Shown here piece by piece: positions 50,799 through 58,398 of a DNA stretch of 64,000 bases. The translations under genes and the position numbers were made by a program. Below the pieces are notes generated by a model. That model saw nothing but the letters and a program-made list of their open reading frames with translations. It ran no database searches and had not been told where the DNA came from. Source of the stretch: Amycolatopsis balhimycina FH 1894 (GTDB lineage Bacteria; Actinomycetota; Actinomycetes; Mycobacteriales; Pseudonocardiaceae); assembly GCF_000384295.1 (NCBI RefSeq), contig NZ_KB913037.1, positions 10,119,508 to 10,183,507 of the forward strand, read 5' to 3'. Every line of letters begins with the position of its first letter. The stretch's first letter is position 1.

Positions 50799-51034
50799 TT
50801 GTCCGTTCCCTTCTCCTGTGCGTAGCGGCGAGCGTAGAACTTCAGGACCTCTTCGGGGATCTCGATCAAGGTCTCGTGGTCCGGCACCGAACCGACGTCG
50901 GCGAGCGCCTGGGGGTCGGTCACCTTCCAGCCCTGGGCGATGTAGGTCACCCGGTCAGTCCGGTCGGTGGCGAACAGCGTAGGGGAGTCTCCCTCGCTGG
51001 ACTCGGGGTCCTTGCCAAGAAACTCGGCGCGCAC
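50795..51034 (-). CDS. Small acidic partner protein of DUF6879/XRE unit (79 aa)
   Basis: A 79-residue protein, start GTG 51034 (VRAEFLGKDPESSEGDSPTL) with a strong AAGGAGG 4 bases upstream; the longer frame to 51070 lacks one. Sequence features TLFATDRTDRVTYIAQGWKV and EIPEEVLKFYARRYAQE. Small proteins of this type regularly precede DUF6879 and DUF5753 genes in Streptomyces and relatives. Its stop is overlapped by the DUF6879 CTG. First gene of the leftward block. An inverted repeat (51057-51068) lies just upstream. Confidence 0.8.
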   Translation of the reverse strand: MRAEFLGKDPESSEGDSPTLFATDRTDRVTYIAQGWKVTDPQALADVGSVPDHETLIEIPEEVLKFYARRYAQEKGTDN

Positions 51035-51056
51035 AGGGCCTCCTTGCTCGAAGTTG

Positions 51057-51068
51057 GAGAAATTTCTC
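51057..51068. promoter_or_regulatory. Palindrome upstream of regulator operon
   Basis: GAGAAATTTCTC, a perfect 12-base palindrome, 23 bases before the GTG of the first gene in the leftward block. A likely operator for the XRE/DUF5753 regulator. The rest of the 51035-51269 divergent region is otherwise unassigned, containing promoters for both sides. Confidence 0.5.
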
Positions 51069-51269
51069 ATACATCATCGCGCGGTGCGGCGTTGTCGTCA
51101 ACCGGCGCGACGCGGGGATCCTTGAAAGCGTGGAGGCGTGGCCGTACGAGCGTGTCGCCGACGGGATCGACGCTCCTGTGTCCCTAATGATTTGTGCGCC
51201 TTTCGCAAGGGGTGCATAATCCGTGCCTGACACGGTCGGATTGCGTCTGTCTGCAGATAAGGATTGGTG

Positions 51270-52475
51270 ATGGTTGAACGACGCGAGGCGAAGAATATCT
51301 CGGCAGACAAGGGGCCGTGGATGTGGCGAAATGCAAGGCTAGCCGAGGAGGGGGCGTCATCGATTGGCGCACTGGAAATCGGGTTTTATGTCGATACTTG
51401 GCTCGCGCCGCTTGAGGGATCCGCTGGTCCGTTTAGATTCATCGATCCGTTATATGATCAGCTGCCTAGCGAGCTCTACATTAACGGAGATTTGAACGCT
51501 CCGGCTATGTGTCTTATGGGAAGAGTAGAGCAGTATGCGCATTCGGATGAGCCTTCGTATGACTATGTAGACGATACTTGGAAACAAACTGACCCTGACG
51601 TCTATCATGGTGGCGATGCTAGCGACGAAGTGGCTGCACTGGTATCAATCGCGACCGGTAGGCGTGTGCGGTCAGCGGGAATCATTAGGGTTTTCGAGCT
51701 GGGTCAGGATCCGAGGGGTGCACCTCATCAACAGAGGAAGTCGACTCCTTATTCACCTTTTCCTCCACACTATTTGCGAGTTCTTCCGTATGCTTGGAGG
51801 AGAACGCATGGTGAAAGTTTGCGTGCTTTGGAGCTGATTGAACTCTATTCGAGTTTGTCGTCTTTGGAAGCCGCCGCGCTGATCAGGGCGGCGCGCACTT
51901 ATCAGGAGGCGCTCTGGATCGCAGAAGATGACCCCAGACAAGCTTGGCTCCGATTGGTAAGTGCCGCCGAAGTGGTCGCTCAGCTAGCTCCTGACTTGCC
52001 GGCCGGCGCGCGACTCAAAAGAGCCTTCCCGGAGACGGAACCGTCAATGATCGTGAAGCGTCTGCTTGAGACGGGAGACGACGAGTTGATTGAATGGGCA
52101 GCTCGTAGGCTTGCGGATCAAGGGAGATCGACGAGAAAATTTCTCGACTTCTTTCAGCGGTATCAGCCGCCGCAGCCGCCTAGGAGGCCGACGACGCAAG
52201 GTGCGAGAGTAGATTGGTCGAAGTTGCGTAAGCAGTTGAGGCGCATCTACGAGTATCGATCGAGCGATTTGCACGCTGGCATACCGTTTCCCGCATCTAT
52301 GTGCGAAGTTCCGTGGAAAACTCCGAGGAAACTCGCCTACGAGGTTGCTCATGAAGTCAGAGGCGGGAAACAGGACGCGCCAATACTTCTGCATGTGTTT
52401 GAGTACATCGTTCGAGTGGCCATCCAAAAATGGTGGCGGTCGACCGGGCGTGCGAACCGTAGGCTGCGAGCTTAG
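51270..52475 (+). CDS. HEPN-like (ApeA-type) protein, predicted defence RNase
   Basis: A 401-residue protein with much lower GC third positions than its neighbours, so recently acquired. The N-terminal half is a beta-rich domain of the type seen in ApeA proteins; the C-terminal half is helical (RALELIELYSSLSSLEAAAL, YQEALWIAEDDPRQAWLRLV) and includes RSSDLH (330-335), the Rx4H motif of HEPN ribonucleases. ATG 51270 has AAGGA 6 bases upstream. It overlaps the end of the convergent Shedu gene by four bases. A role as a phage-triggered RNA-cleaving protein is inferred from motif and company; family assignment is moderate. Confidence 0.6.
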   Translation: MVERREAKNISADKGPWMWRNARLAEEGASSIGALEIGFYVDTWLAPLEGSAGPFRFIDPLYDQLPSELYINGDLNAPAMCLMGRVEQYAHSDEPSYDYVDDTWKQTDPDVYHGGDASDEVAALVSIATGRRVRSAGIIRVFELGQDPRGAPHQQRKSTPYSPFPPHYLRVLPYAWRRTHGESLRALELIELYSSLSSLEAAALIRAARTYQEALWIAEDDPRQAWLRLVSAAEVVAQLAPDLPAGARLKRAFPETEPSMIVKRLLETGDDELIEWAARRLADQGRSTRKFLDFFQRYQPPQPPRRPTTQGARVDWSKLRKQLRRIYEYRSSDLHAGIPFPASMCEVPWKTPRKLAYEVAHEVRGGKQDAPILLHVFEYIVRVAIQKWWRSTGRANRRLRA

Positions 52476-53677
52476 TTGTCTCGAACAATAAAGCATGCTC
52501 GCTCGTACAGTTCATCGAAGGTAATTACTTCAATGTCTTGGATCGAGTTGCGGTAGAGTTCGAATGAGGTCAATTTCTCCGGGTTTACTCGTCCGCCTTC
52601 GGCTAATTCCTGCAGGTGTCCAATGACCAAAACTTGTCGCGGCTTGGTCGTTGAGACCTGAATTCCGGTAGGGGTCCCGTCATCCTCGTAGAGTTCATGC
52701 AACTGGCTGGATATCAGCTGAAGGGCCTTGCTCACGGTTTTCTGTACCTGCGACAAGCCTCCGCTTAACTCTTTAGATGCTTGGTAGACGTCCGGCGGAC
52801 GGTAGGCTGCCTTGTCAAGTAATGGAGTTCTGTGAGTCTTGATCTCGCAGAAGGCAAGGCTGCTGATATAGCCTTTAGATCGCATGACAGCATCGCTTCG
52901 CTTACCTGCGCCCGTGAAGATGTTGGCCCCCGTGGTGATGCGCTCCATCTTTCTTTCATCCAGAGGCTCGCAGGCGATGAGATTCAAGCCGTAGCCGAAG
53001 ATCCAGGGATTGGCTTCAAAGAAGCGCTGCCAGATGGCTTCGGGCTTCTTGTCTAGCATCTCCTGCTCGTGCTGAAAGTAGTCGGCGTCGTCGAGCAGCT
53101 TCTCGAATACTTCGAGCTGAGCTTTACGGTTGCTCATCATGTGTAGATCTTCTTCGGTGATTGAGCCACCGAGTGCAATCCGCACGGCTTCTAGGATCGT
53201 CTGCTTATCTTTGCCTTCAAAGCTTTTCGCTAACTCTGCCCGATCGTCAGTGACGACCCGGAAGTTATTGTCTGGAAGTGATAACTCCGAAAAGCTTTGC
53301 AAGAAGTGGATGAGCTTCCAGAAGTTCTGGTAGGCATCACTTGTGTCAACGGTAGCCTTGATGATCTTGGTAACCTCGGTCTCTGTGACCTCAGTTTCCA
53401 CAACTTTCTTGCCGAGCTTTGTCTTGTCTTTCTTCCATAGCCGTATTCGGGGGGAGTAGTTGTCGTCCTTTTTGATCAAGGTAACTTGGCATAGGGTTGC
53501 AACCTGTGGGCGGTCTTCCAGGACGAAGTCAGTGATGAGACGGTTTGTTTGAGTATCGAAAAAGTAATGGAAGTCGCTGCCGTTGCCGCTGTCGCGAGTT
53601 TCCAGAGCGGAGAAGTCGCCGTCGCTAACTGAGAATTCGGTGTCGGATGGTGTGTACGCAATGGAAAATCTAGTCAT
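52472..53677 (-). CDS. sduA: Shedu antiphage nuclease SduA (DUF4263)
   Basis: A 401-residue Shedu protein. The C-terminal DUF4263 PD-(D/E)xK nuclease domain has ANPWIFGYGL at about 223-232, a catalytic aspartate in RSDAVMRS (Asp262), the E-x-K pair in AFCEIKTHR (Glu278, Lys280) and a glutamine-containing helix, LSQVQKTVSKAL, after it. The N-terminal roughly 200 residues are variable, as in other Shedu proteins that sense phage or DNA. Codon use is AT-biased. It is convergent with the HEPN-like gene (stops overlap as TTAG) and lies near a recombinase-type fragment. Single-gene Shedu is an established defence system. Confidence 0.85.
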   Translation of the reverse strand: MTRFSIAYTPSDTEFSVSDGDFSALETRDSGNGSDFHYFFDTQTNRLITDFVLEDRPQVATLCQVTLIKKDDNYSPRIRLWKKDKTKLGKKVVETEVTETEVTKIIKATVDTSDAYQNFWKLIHFLQSFSELSLPDNNFRVVTDDRAELAKSFEGKDKQTILEAVRIALGGSITEEDLHMMSNRKAQLEVFEKLLDDADYFQHEQEMLDKKPEAIWQRFFEANPWIFGYGLNLIACEPLDERKMERITTGANIFTGAGKRSDAVMRSKGYISSLAFCEIKTHRTPLLDKAAYRPPDVYQASKELSGGLSQVQKTVSKALQLISSQLHELYEDDGTPTGIQVSTTKPRQVLVIGHLQELAEGGRVNPEKLTSFELYRNSIQDIEVITFDELYERACFIVRDN

Positions 53678-53801
53678 AACAGGCGGCCTCTTTTGTCATT
53701 GTAACCCAGTGTGATCTTTTCTCCTGCCCGTGACAGTCGCGTAGCATGTGCAGCTGTTACAGTCTGTATCTCTCTCGTTATAGAACGGACAGTGTGAGCG
53801 C

Positions 53802-54092
53802 CTAGTGTCGCCTGACCCCGTGTTTGTGCAGCTTCTTCTTGATCGTGTTGATGTGCACGTCGTAGCGCTCCGCGAGCTTCTTGGCTGTCTCGCCTGACCT
53901 GTAGGCGGCGATGACCTCGCCGACCTGGCCATCGGTCAAGGCGTGGCGGATGTACCCAGATGACGCTGTCCTGTCCTCGATCGTCGTAACCTTCTCGTGA
54001 CCGTCCTCGGCGGGTTCCCTGACCCGCTTCAAGACGCTGACCAGCGGTCCCAGGAGGTCAGGACGGTTCGAATAACGGTGGAGAAGCTCCAC
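53802..54092 (-). CDS. HTH protein, recombinase-type C-terminal remnant
   Basis: A 96-residue frame, MELLHRYSNRPDLLGPLVSV at the start and a resolvase-type HTH at the end (LTDGQVGEVIAAYRSGETAK, KLAERYDVHINTIKKKLHKH). The HTH_7-like end is typical of serine recombinase C-termini, and the N-terminal part could be the tail of a recombinase linker; the catalytic domain is absent. It may be a remnant of the element's integrase or a small independent DNA-binding protein. It marks the right side of the accessory island. Its leftward end, about 124 bases from the Shedu gene start, contains that gene's promoter. Confidence 0.55.
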   Translation of the reverse strand: MELLHRYSNRPDLLGPLVSVLKRVREPAEDGHEKVTTIEDRTASSGYIRHALTDGQVGEVIAAYRSGETAKKLAERYDVHINTIKKKLHKHGVRRH

Positions 54093-54104
54093 GAGATCGC
54101 GGTG

Positions 54105-54140
54105 GCCCCTGTTCGCGGAATGTGCGAACGGGGCTTTCTC
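54105..54140 (+). terminator. Intrinsic terminator-like hairpin
   Basis: GCCCCTGTTCGC (54105-54116) and GCGAACGGGGC (54124-54134) form a stem with one bulge, followed by TTTCTC on the plus strand. It lies upstream of the HTH fragment and after the leftward TetR gene's stop (54187). Nothing else was identified in 54093-54186. Confidence 0.5.
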
Positions 54141-54186
54141 GTTCAGTGTCTTGTGGGGGCCGAGTGGATTTGTCTACTTCGGACTT

Positions 54187-54786
54187 TTACAGCAGTCGGC
54201 GTTGCACCACATCGGCGATGACCGTGTGGACCACTTTCCTCAGCTCGTTGTCCTCTGGCGGTGTGCCTCGGCGGCGGCCTGCGAACAGGAGGTGGCCCGC
54301 GCCGATCAAGGACAAGGCCAGGGAGTTCACGTCTGCGTCCGCTGCTATGCGGCCCTGTTCGCGCTCGGCCGCCAAGTAGTTCGTGAGCATTTCCCGGGCT
54401 TCCACCAGAAGGGGGAGCCCCTCACCTGTTCGGCGTAGGCGGTTGCGTAGCTCGTCGCGGGAGAACAGCAGGCTCACCAGGGCCAGTGAGATCGGGTCGA
54501 ACAGCTCCGTCAGCGCGGCTACGAGGTTCTCGGCCACTGTTCGTGTTCCCGCGGCGGCGTGCAAGAGTGCTGCCTGGTCGGCCAGGCCTGCTATGCGGTT
54601 GCGGACCAGCTCCGCCAGGAACGCGTCGAAGTCCGTGAAGTGACGGTGCAGTACGCCCTTCGCGACGTCCGCCTCCGTCGTCACCGCTCGGCTCGTCAGC
54701 GCGTTCGGGCCGTCTCGGCGCAGGACTCGATCCGCCGCGTCGAACAGCTGCTTGCGGACGTCGCGCAAGTGGACCCCGGTCGGCAT
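54187..54786 (-). CDS. TetR-family repressor
   Basis: A 199-residue TetR regulator: HLRDVRKQLFDAADRVLRRD, ALTSRAVTTEADVAKGVLHR and HFTDFDAFLAELVRNRIAGL form the HTH, then a helical ligand domain. ATG 54786. It is divergent from the methyltransferase gene across 77 bases that hold two adjacent 16-base palindromes, an arrangement strongly suggesting that it represses the methyltransferase and itself. Ligand unknown. Confidence 0.88.
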   Translation of the reverse strand: MPTGVHLRDVRKQLFDAADRVLRRDGPNALTSRAVTTEADVAKGVLHRHFTDFDAFLAELVRNRIAGLADQAALLHAAAGTRTVAENLVAALTELFDPISLALVSLLFSRDELRNRLRRTGEGLPLLVEAREMLTNYLAAEREQGRIAADADVNSLALSLIGAGHLLFAGRRRGTPPEDNELRKVVHTVIADVVQRRLL

Positions 54787-54835
54787 GGCGCCATTCTCCG
54801 GTACGCCCTCGGCGAACGCCCACGTGGTTGTCGTT

Positions 54836-54871
54836 GTGGGCGCGTGCCCACTATGGTGGGCGCATGCCCAC
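54836..54871. promoter_or_regulatory. Tandem palindromic operator overlapping the methyltransferase start
   Basis: GTGGGCGCGTGCCCAC (54836-54851) and GTGGGCGCATGCCCAC (54856-54871) are two palindromes separated by TATG. The second covers the ATG of the methyltransferase (54864-54866), so repressor binding could block both transcription and ribosome access. The adjacent TetR is the likely reader. Confidence 0.7.
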
Positions 54872-55646
54872 TTTGCCTCATGAAGCTCGCTCGATGGCTG
54901 AATCCTTCGGGGTTGACGTCGATCGCTACGACCGTGCCCGGCCCGATTATCCCGCCGAACTGGTTGCCCGGATCGTGGCCGAGAGTCCGGGCCTCGACCT
55001 CCTTGATGTCGGGTGCGGTACCGGGATCGAAGCGCGGCAGTTCCGCGATGCGGGGTGCCGGGTGCTCGGCGTCGATCCCGATGCGCGGATGGCCGCCTTC
55101 GCTCGAGGTGGCGGGATTGATGTCGAGGTCGCGACGTTCGAGGACTGGGAGCCCGCCGGGCGGGCCTTCGACGCGGTCGTCTCGGGTCAGGCCTGGCACT
55201 GGGTCGATCCCGTCGCGGGTCCGGCCAAGGCGGCCGGGGTGCTGCGTCCTGATGGGCTGCTCGCCGTGTTCGCGCACGTGTTCCAGCCGCCTGCTGTGGT
55301 GGCGGATGCCTTTGCCGGCGCCATCCGGCGAGTGCTGCCCGGGTCGCCGTTCGCGGGGGAGTCGAGGAGTGCTGACGAGATCTACGACCTCATGTTCACG
55401 AGGTTCGCCGACGGGATCCGCGACGCCGGCGGCTTCGGCGAGCCCGAGCGGTGGCGGTTCGAGTGGGAGCGGTCCTACACCCGCGACGAGTGGCTCGACT
55501 TCCTTCCGACCACGGGTGGTCTGACCCGGCTGGCGCCGGAGGTGCTGGCGGACGTGCTCGACGGCGTCGGTGCGGCTATCGACGGGCTCGGCGGCAGCTT
55601 CGTGCTGCCGTATGCGACGCTCGCCGCCGCTGCGCGGAAGGCGTGA
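54864..55646 (+). CDS. Class I SAM-dependent methyltransferase
   Basis: A 260-residue methyltransferase: motif I LLDVGCGTGIEARQF, motif II-like VLGVDPDARMAAFA, AFDAVVSGQAWHWVDPV and a C-terminal SYTRDEWLDFLPTTGGLTRL region. ATG 54864 lies inside an operator palindrome; another GTG upstream at 54828 would add 12 residues outside the family pattern. Such methyltransferase/TetR pairs can serve resistance or metabolite tailoring, but the substrate is unknown. Probably repressed by the divergent TetR. Confidence 0.87.
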   Translation: MPTLPHEARSMAESFGVDVDRYDRARPDYPAELVARIVAESPGLDLLDVGCGTGIEARQFRDAGCRVLGVDPDARMAAFARGGGIDVEVATFEDWEPAGRAFDAVVSGQAWHWVDPVAGPAKAAGVLRPDGLLAVFAHVFQPPAVVADAFAGAIRRVLPGSPFAGESRSADEIYDLMFTRFADGIRDAGGFGEPERWRFEWERSYTRDEWLDFLPTTGGLTRLAPEVLADVLDGVGAAIDGLGGSFVLPYATLAAAARKA

Positions 55647-55706
55647 CAAAAAAAGTTGTCGGTGAGAGGTTGGGGACACTGACCGGCCCCGACCTCTGGA
55701 GTCCTC

Positions 55707-55958
55707 ATGTCCTTTCAGGCCTACCTCGACAACGCCGAGAAGCAGACCGGCATCACCCCGCGTGGCTTCCTCGACCTGGCCGCCGGCAAGAAACTCACCA
55801 AGCACGGCGAGATCGTCGCGTGGCTCAAGACCGAGCACGGCCTCGGCCACGGCCACGCCACGGCGATCGCGCGGCTGGTCACCAAGGGGCCCGAGTTCGT
55901 CGCCGAGCACCACGGCGAAGGCGAGATCCACCTCGACGGCCTGGCCGCCCGGGCGTGA
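55707..55958 (+). CDS. DUF4287 domain protein
   Basis: An 83-residue cytoplasmic protein of the DUF4287 family: MSFQAYLDNAEKQTGITPRG, GEIVAWLKTEHGLGHGHATA. ATG 55707 has a GGAG-type site in CTCTGGAG 14 bases upstream. The family occurs alone or before DUF5655 domains, with unknown function; the HGLGHGHA histidine cluster may bind a ligand. It is 60 bases after the methyltransferase and convergent with the SDR gene. Confidence 0.85.
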   Translation: MSFQAYLDNAEKQTGITPRGFLDLAAGKKLTKHGEIVAWLKTEHGLGHGHATAIARLVTKGPEFVAEHHGEGEIHLDGLAARA

Positions 55959-55976
55959 CCCGGGCGGCCGGCGGGC

Positions 55977-56735
55977 TCAGGCGGGCGTGATCGGGCCGAG
56001 GAACGTGCCGCCCGAGACGTCCAGCGTGCGGCCGGTCACCCAGCGGCCGTCCGGCCCGGCGAGGAACCCGACCACGTCGGCGACGTCTTCGGGCTCGCCG
56101 ATCCGGCCCAGCGCCGTCATCGCGGTGAGGCCGGCCGCCGCCTCCGGGATCGCCAGCATCGGCTCGGTCATGTCCGTCCGGATCGGCCCGGGCGCGACGG
56201 TGTTCACCGTGATCCCGCGGTGGCCGAGCTCGTTGGCCAGCGTCGGCGCGAGCGCCTCGACCGCGGCTTTGCTGACCGTGTAGCCGATCTGGCTCTGCAC
56301 GGCGATCCGCGAGGCCATCGAGCCGACGATGACGATCCGGCCGCCTTCGTTCAGTGCCGGCACCAGGCGCCGGATCAGCAACGTCGGCGTCTTGACGTTG
56401 ATGTCCAGGAGCTGGTCCAGCTCCTCCTCGGTCAGCTGGCCGATCGTGCTGTGCGAGCTGATGCCGGCGTTGCTGACCAGGATGTCCAGGCCGTCGCCGA
56501 ACGCGTCGGTGACCGCGCCGGCCAGCCGGTCGACGGCGCCGGCTTCCCCGAAGCGGGCGCACACCGGGAAGGCGCGGCCGCCCGCCGCCTCGATCAGCGC
56601 GACGGTCTCCTTGGCCGCGACCTCGTTGCCGCCGTGGTGCACGGCGACCACGGCGCCGTCGGCGGCCAGCCGCCGGGCGATCGCCCGGCCGATTCCCCGT
56701 GAAGCCCCCGTCACCAAAGCGTTCTTGCTCGTCAT
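55977..56735 (-). CDS. SDR oxidoreductase (FabG-like)
   Basis: A 252-residue classical SDR: ALVTGASRGIGRAIARRL, LVSNAGISSHSTIG, IVIVGSMASRIAVQSQIGYT-VSK with catalytic Ser/Tyr/Lys, NTVAPGPIRTDMTE and TLDVSGGTFLGP. ATG 56735 is preceded by GGAGGAG. In the same direction as the MFS exporter gene upstream but separated from it by a hairpin and a direct repeat, so it probably has its own promoter. Substrate unknown. Confidence 0.88.
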   Translation of the reverse strand: MTSKNALVTGASRGIGRAIARRLAADGAVVAVHHGGNEVAAKETVALIEAAGGRAFPVCARFGEAGAVDRLAGAVTDAFGDGLDILVSNAGISSHSTIGQLTEEELDQLLDINVKTPTLLIRRLVPALNEGGRIVIVGSMASRIAVQSQIGYTVSKAAVEALAPTLANELGHRGITVNTVAPGPIRTDMTEPMLAIPEAAAGLTAMTALGRIGEPEDVADVVGFLAGPDGRWVTGRTLDVSGGTFLGPITPA

Positions 56736-56812
56736 TTCCGGCTCCTCCGGGTCGGTGCGGGCCGTCGTGGCCCGGCGCTGACCGAAGGTTTCCGCCCGGC
56801 GCTGACCGGTCG

Positions 56813-56846
56813 CGCACCACGCGCGCACCGGCCGGCGCGTGGTGCG
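56813..56846 (-). terminator. Hairpin after MFS exporter gene
   Basis: CGCACCACGCGC (56813-56824) pairs exactly with GCGCGTGGTGCG (56835-56846), immediately next to the MFS stop (56847-56849). In the same spacer a 14-base direct repeat CCCGGCGCTGACCG occurs at 56771-56784 and 56795-56808, possibly a regulator site for the SDR gene. Confidence 0.6.
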
Positions 56847-58301
56847 TCAGCGGCCTGCGACGGCAGCCGGTTCGGGAGTCGCGGGAGCCGGCGCCGCCGA
56901 CGACCGCCGAGGCAGGAAGGCGGCGACGGCCAGCGCGACGAGGGCCGCGGCCGAGCCCATCCCCAGCACGAGCCGGAACCCGTTCTGCGAAGGCAGGGTC
57001 ACGGGCCCGAACTCGATCGTCAGCCGGGCGAGCACCAGTCCCGCGGTGGCGCTGGAGACCGACGTGCCGATCGACCGCATCAGCGTGTTGAGGCTGTTGG
57101 CGGCCGCGGTCTCCGAGACCGGCACGGCCCCCATCACGAGCGCCGGCATCGCGCCGTAGGCGAGCCCGATGCCGGCCCCGATGACGCTCGAGACCAGCAC
57201 CAGGTGCCAGGTCGCGCTCATCAGCACGATGCCGACCGCGTATCCGGCGGCGACGACCACCGCGCCGAGCATCAGCGTCGTCTTCGGGCCGCGTGTGGCC
57301 GTGATGCGCGCGGACACCGGCGCGAGCGCCATCATCACCAGCCCGGACGGCGCCATCACCAGGCCCACCGCCAGCATCGACTTCCCGAGGCCGTAGCCGG
57401 TGGCCGACGGCAGCTGCAGCAGCTGCGGCAGGACCAGCGACATCGCGAACATCGCGAAGCCGAACACCGCGGACGCGATGTTGGTCAGCAGCACCTGGCG
57501 CCGAGCGGTCGTCCGCAGGTCCACCAGCGGCTGCGCGGTCCGCAGCTCCCATCGGCCCCAGAGCAGCAGGACGACGACCGCGCCGCCGAGCAGACCCAGC
57601 GTGGCCGCGCTGCCCCAGCCCCAGTCGGCGCCCTTCGAGATCGCCAGCAGCAGGCACACGAGGGCGATCGAAAGACCGGCCGCGCCGGGCACGTCGAAGC
57701 GGCCGCCGGTGCGCACCGGCGACTCCGGCACGAGCGCCACGACCAGTACGGTCACGACCAGGCCGAGCCCGGCCGCGGTCCAGAAGAGCAGGTGCCAGTC
57801 GGTGTTTTCGGCCAGCAGGGCGGCCGCGGGCAGGCCCAGCGCGCCGCCGACGCCGAGTGACGCGCTCATCAGCGCTGTGGCGGAGCCGAGCCGCTCGGCG
57901 GGCAGCTCGTCGCGCATGATGCTGATCCCGAGCGGGATGACCCCGGCGGCGAGGCCCTGCAGGGTCCGGCCGGCGACCATCGGCACCAGGCTGTCGGACA
58001 ACGCGCCGACCGCCGAGCCTGCGACCAGCGCGCCGAGGCTGATGAGCAGCATGCGGCGCTTGCCGTACATGTCGCCGAGCCTGCCCATGGTCGGCGTCGC
58101 CACCGCGCCCGCGAGCAGGGTGGCGGTGATGGCCCAGGTGGCGTCGGCGGCGGAGGCGTGCAGCAGCCGGGGCAGGGCCGGGATCAGCGGGATGACCAGC
58201 GTCTGCATCAGCGATACGGTGATGCCGGCAAGGGCGAGGACCGCGACGACGAGGTTCGCGCGCGGCGACGTCTCTCCGGCGGCTCTGGATGGATCGGGCA
58301 C
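56847..58301 (-). CDS. DHA2-type MFS exporter
   Basis: A 484-residue proton antiporter. The segments run from LVVAVLALAGITVSLMQTLV through MGRLGDMYGKRRMLLISLGA (motif A), GIGLAYGAMPALVMGAVP to VLGMGSAAALVALAVAAFLP, about 14 membrane spans. GTG 58301 (MPDPSRAAGE). It is divergent from the P450 gene across 97 bases containing a TetR-type operator that closely matches the one before the SDR operon at 41.9 kb. This suggests induction of export and oxidation by the same compound. Substrate unknown. Confidence 0.9.
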   Translation of the reverse strand: MPDPSRAAGETSPRANLVVAVLALAGITVSLMQTLVIPLIPALPRLLHASAADATWAITATLLAGAVATPTMGRLGDMYGKRRMLLISLGALVAGSAVGALSDSLVPMVAGRTLQGLAAGVIPLGISIMRDELPAERLGSATALMSASLGVGGALGLPAAALLAENTDWHLLFWTAAGLGLVVTVLVVALVPESPVRTGGRFDVPGAAGLSIALVCLLLAISKGADWGWGSAATLGLLGGAVVVLLLWGRWELRTAQPLVDLRTTARRQVLLTNIASAVFGFAMFAMSLVLPQLLQLPSATGYGLGKSMLAVGLVMAPSGLVMMALAPVSARITATRGPKTTLMLGAVVVAAGYAVGIVLMSATWHLVLVSSVIGAGIGLAYGAMPALVMGAVPVSETAAANSLNTLMRSIGTSVSSATAGLVLARLTIEFGPVTLPSQNGFRLVLGMGSAAALVALAVAAFLPRRSSAAPAPATPEPAAVAGR

Positions 58302-58324
58302 GAGCGGTCCTCCGAACGAGTAAT

Positions 58325-58344
58325 TAAATCAGTCGCTTGACTTA
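58325..58344. promoter_or_regulatory. TetR-type operator, second copy
   Basis: The minus strand reads TAAGTCAAGCGACTGATTTA, identical to the 41855-41874 site at 17 of 20 bases. It lies 23 bases from the MFS start and 55 bases before the P450 start, placing it in the promoter region of both. Confidence 0.65.
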
Positions 58345-58398
58345 GCGTAGCAGTCTTCGGTTGACTGCTGACGAACTGACGGCCACCGCGGAGGAACG

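Noticed and set aside
54060..54080. GGTTCGAA as a possible att repeat of tRNA-Val
   Set aside because: Only about seven bases match the T-arm and the flanks differ, so no convincing attR was found at the island end.
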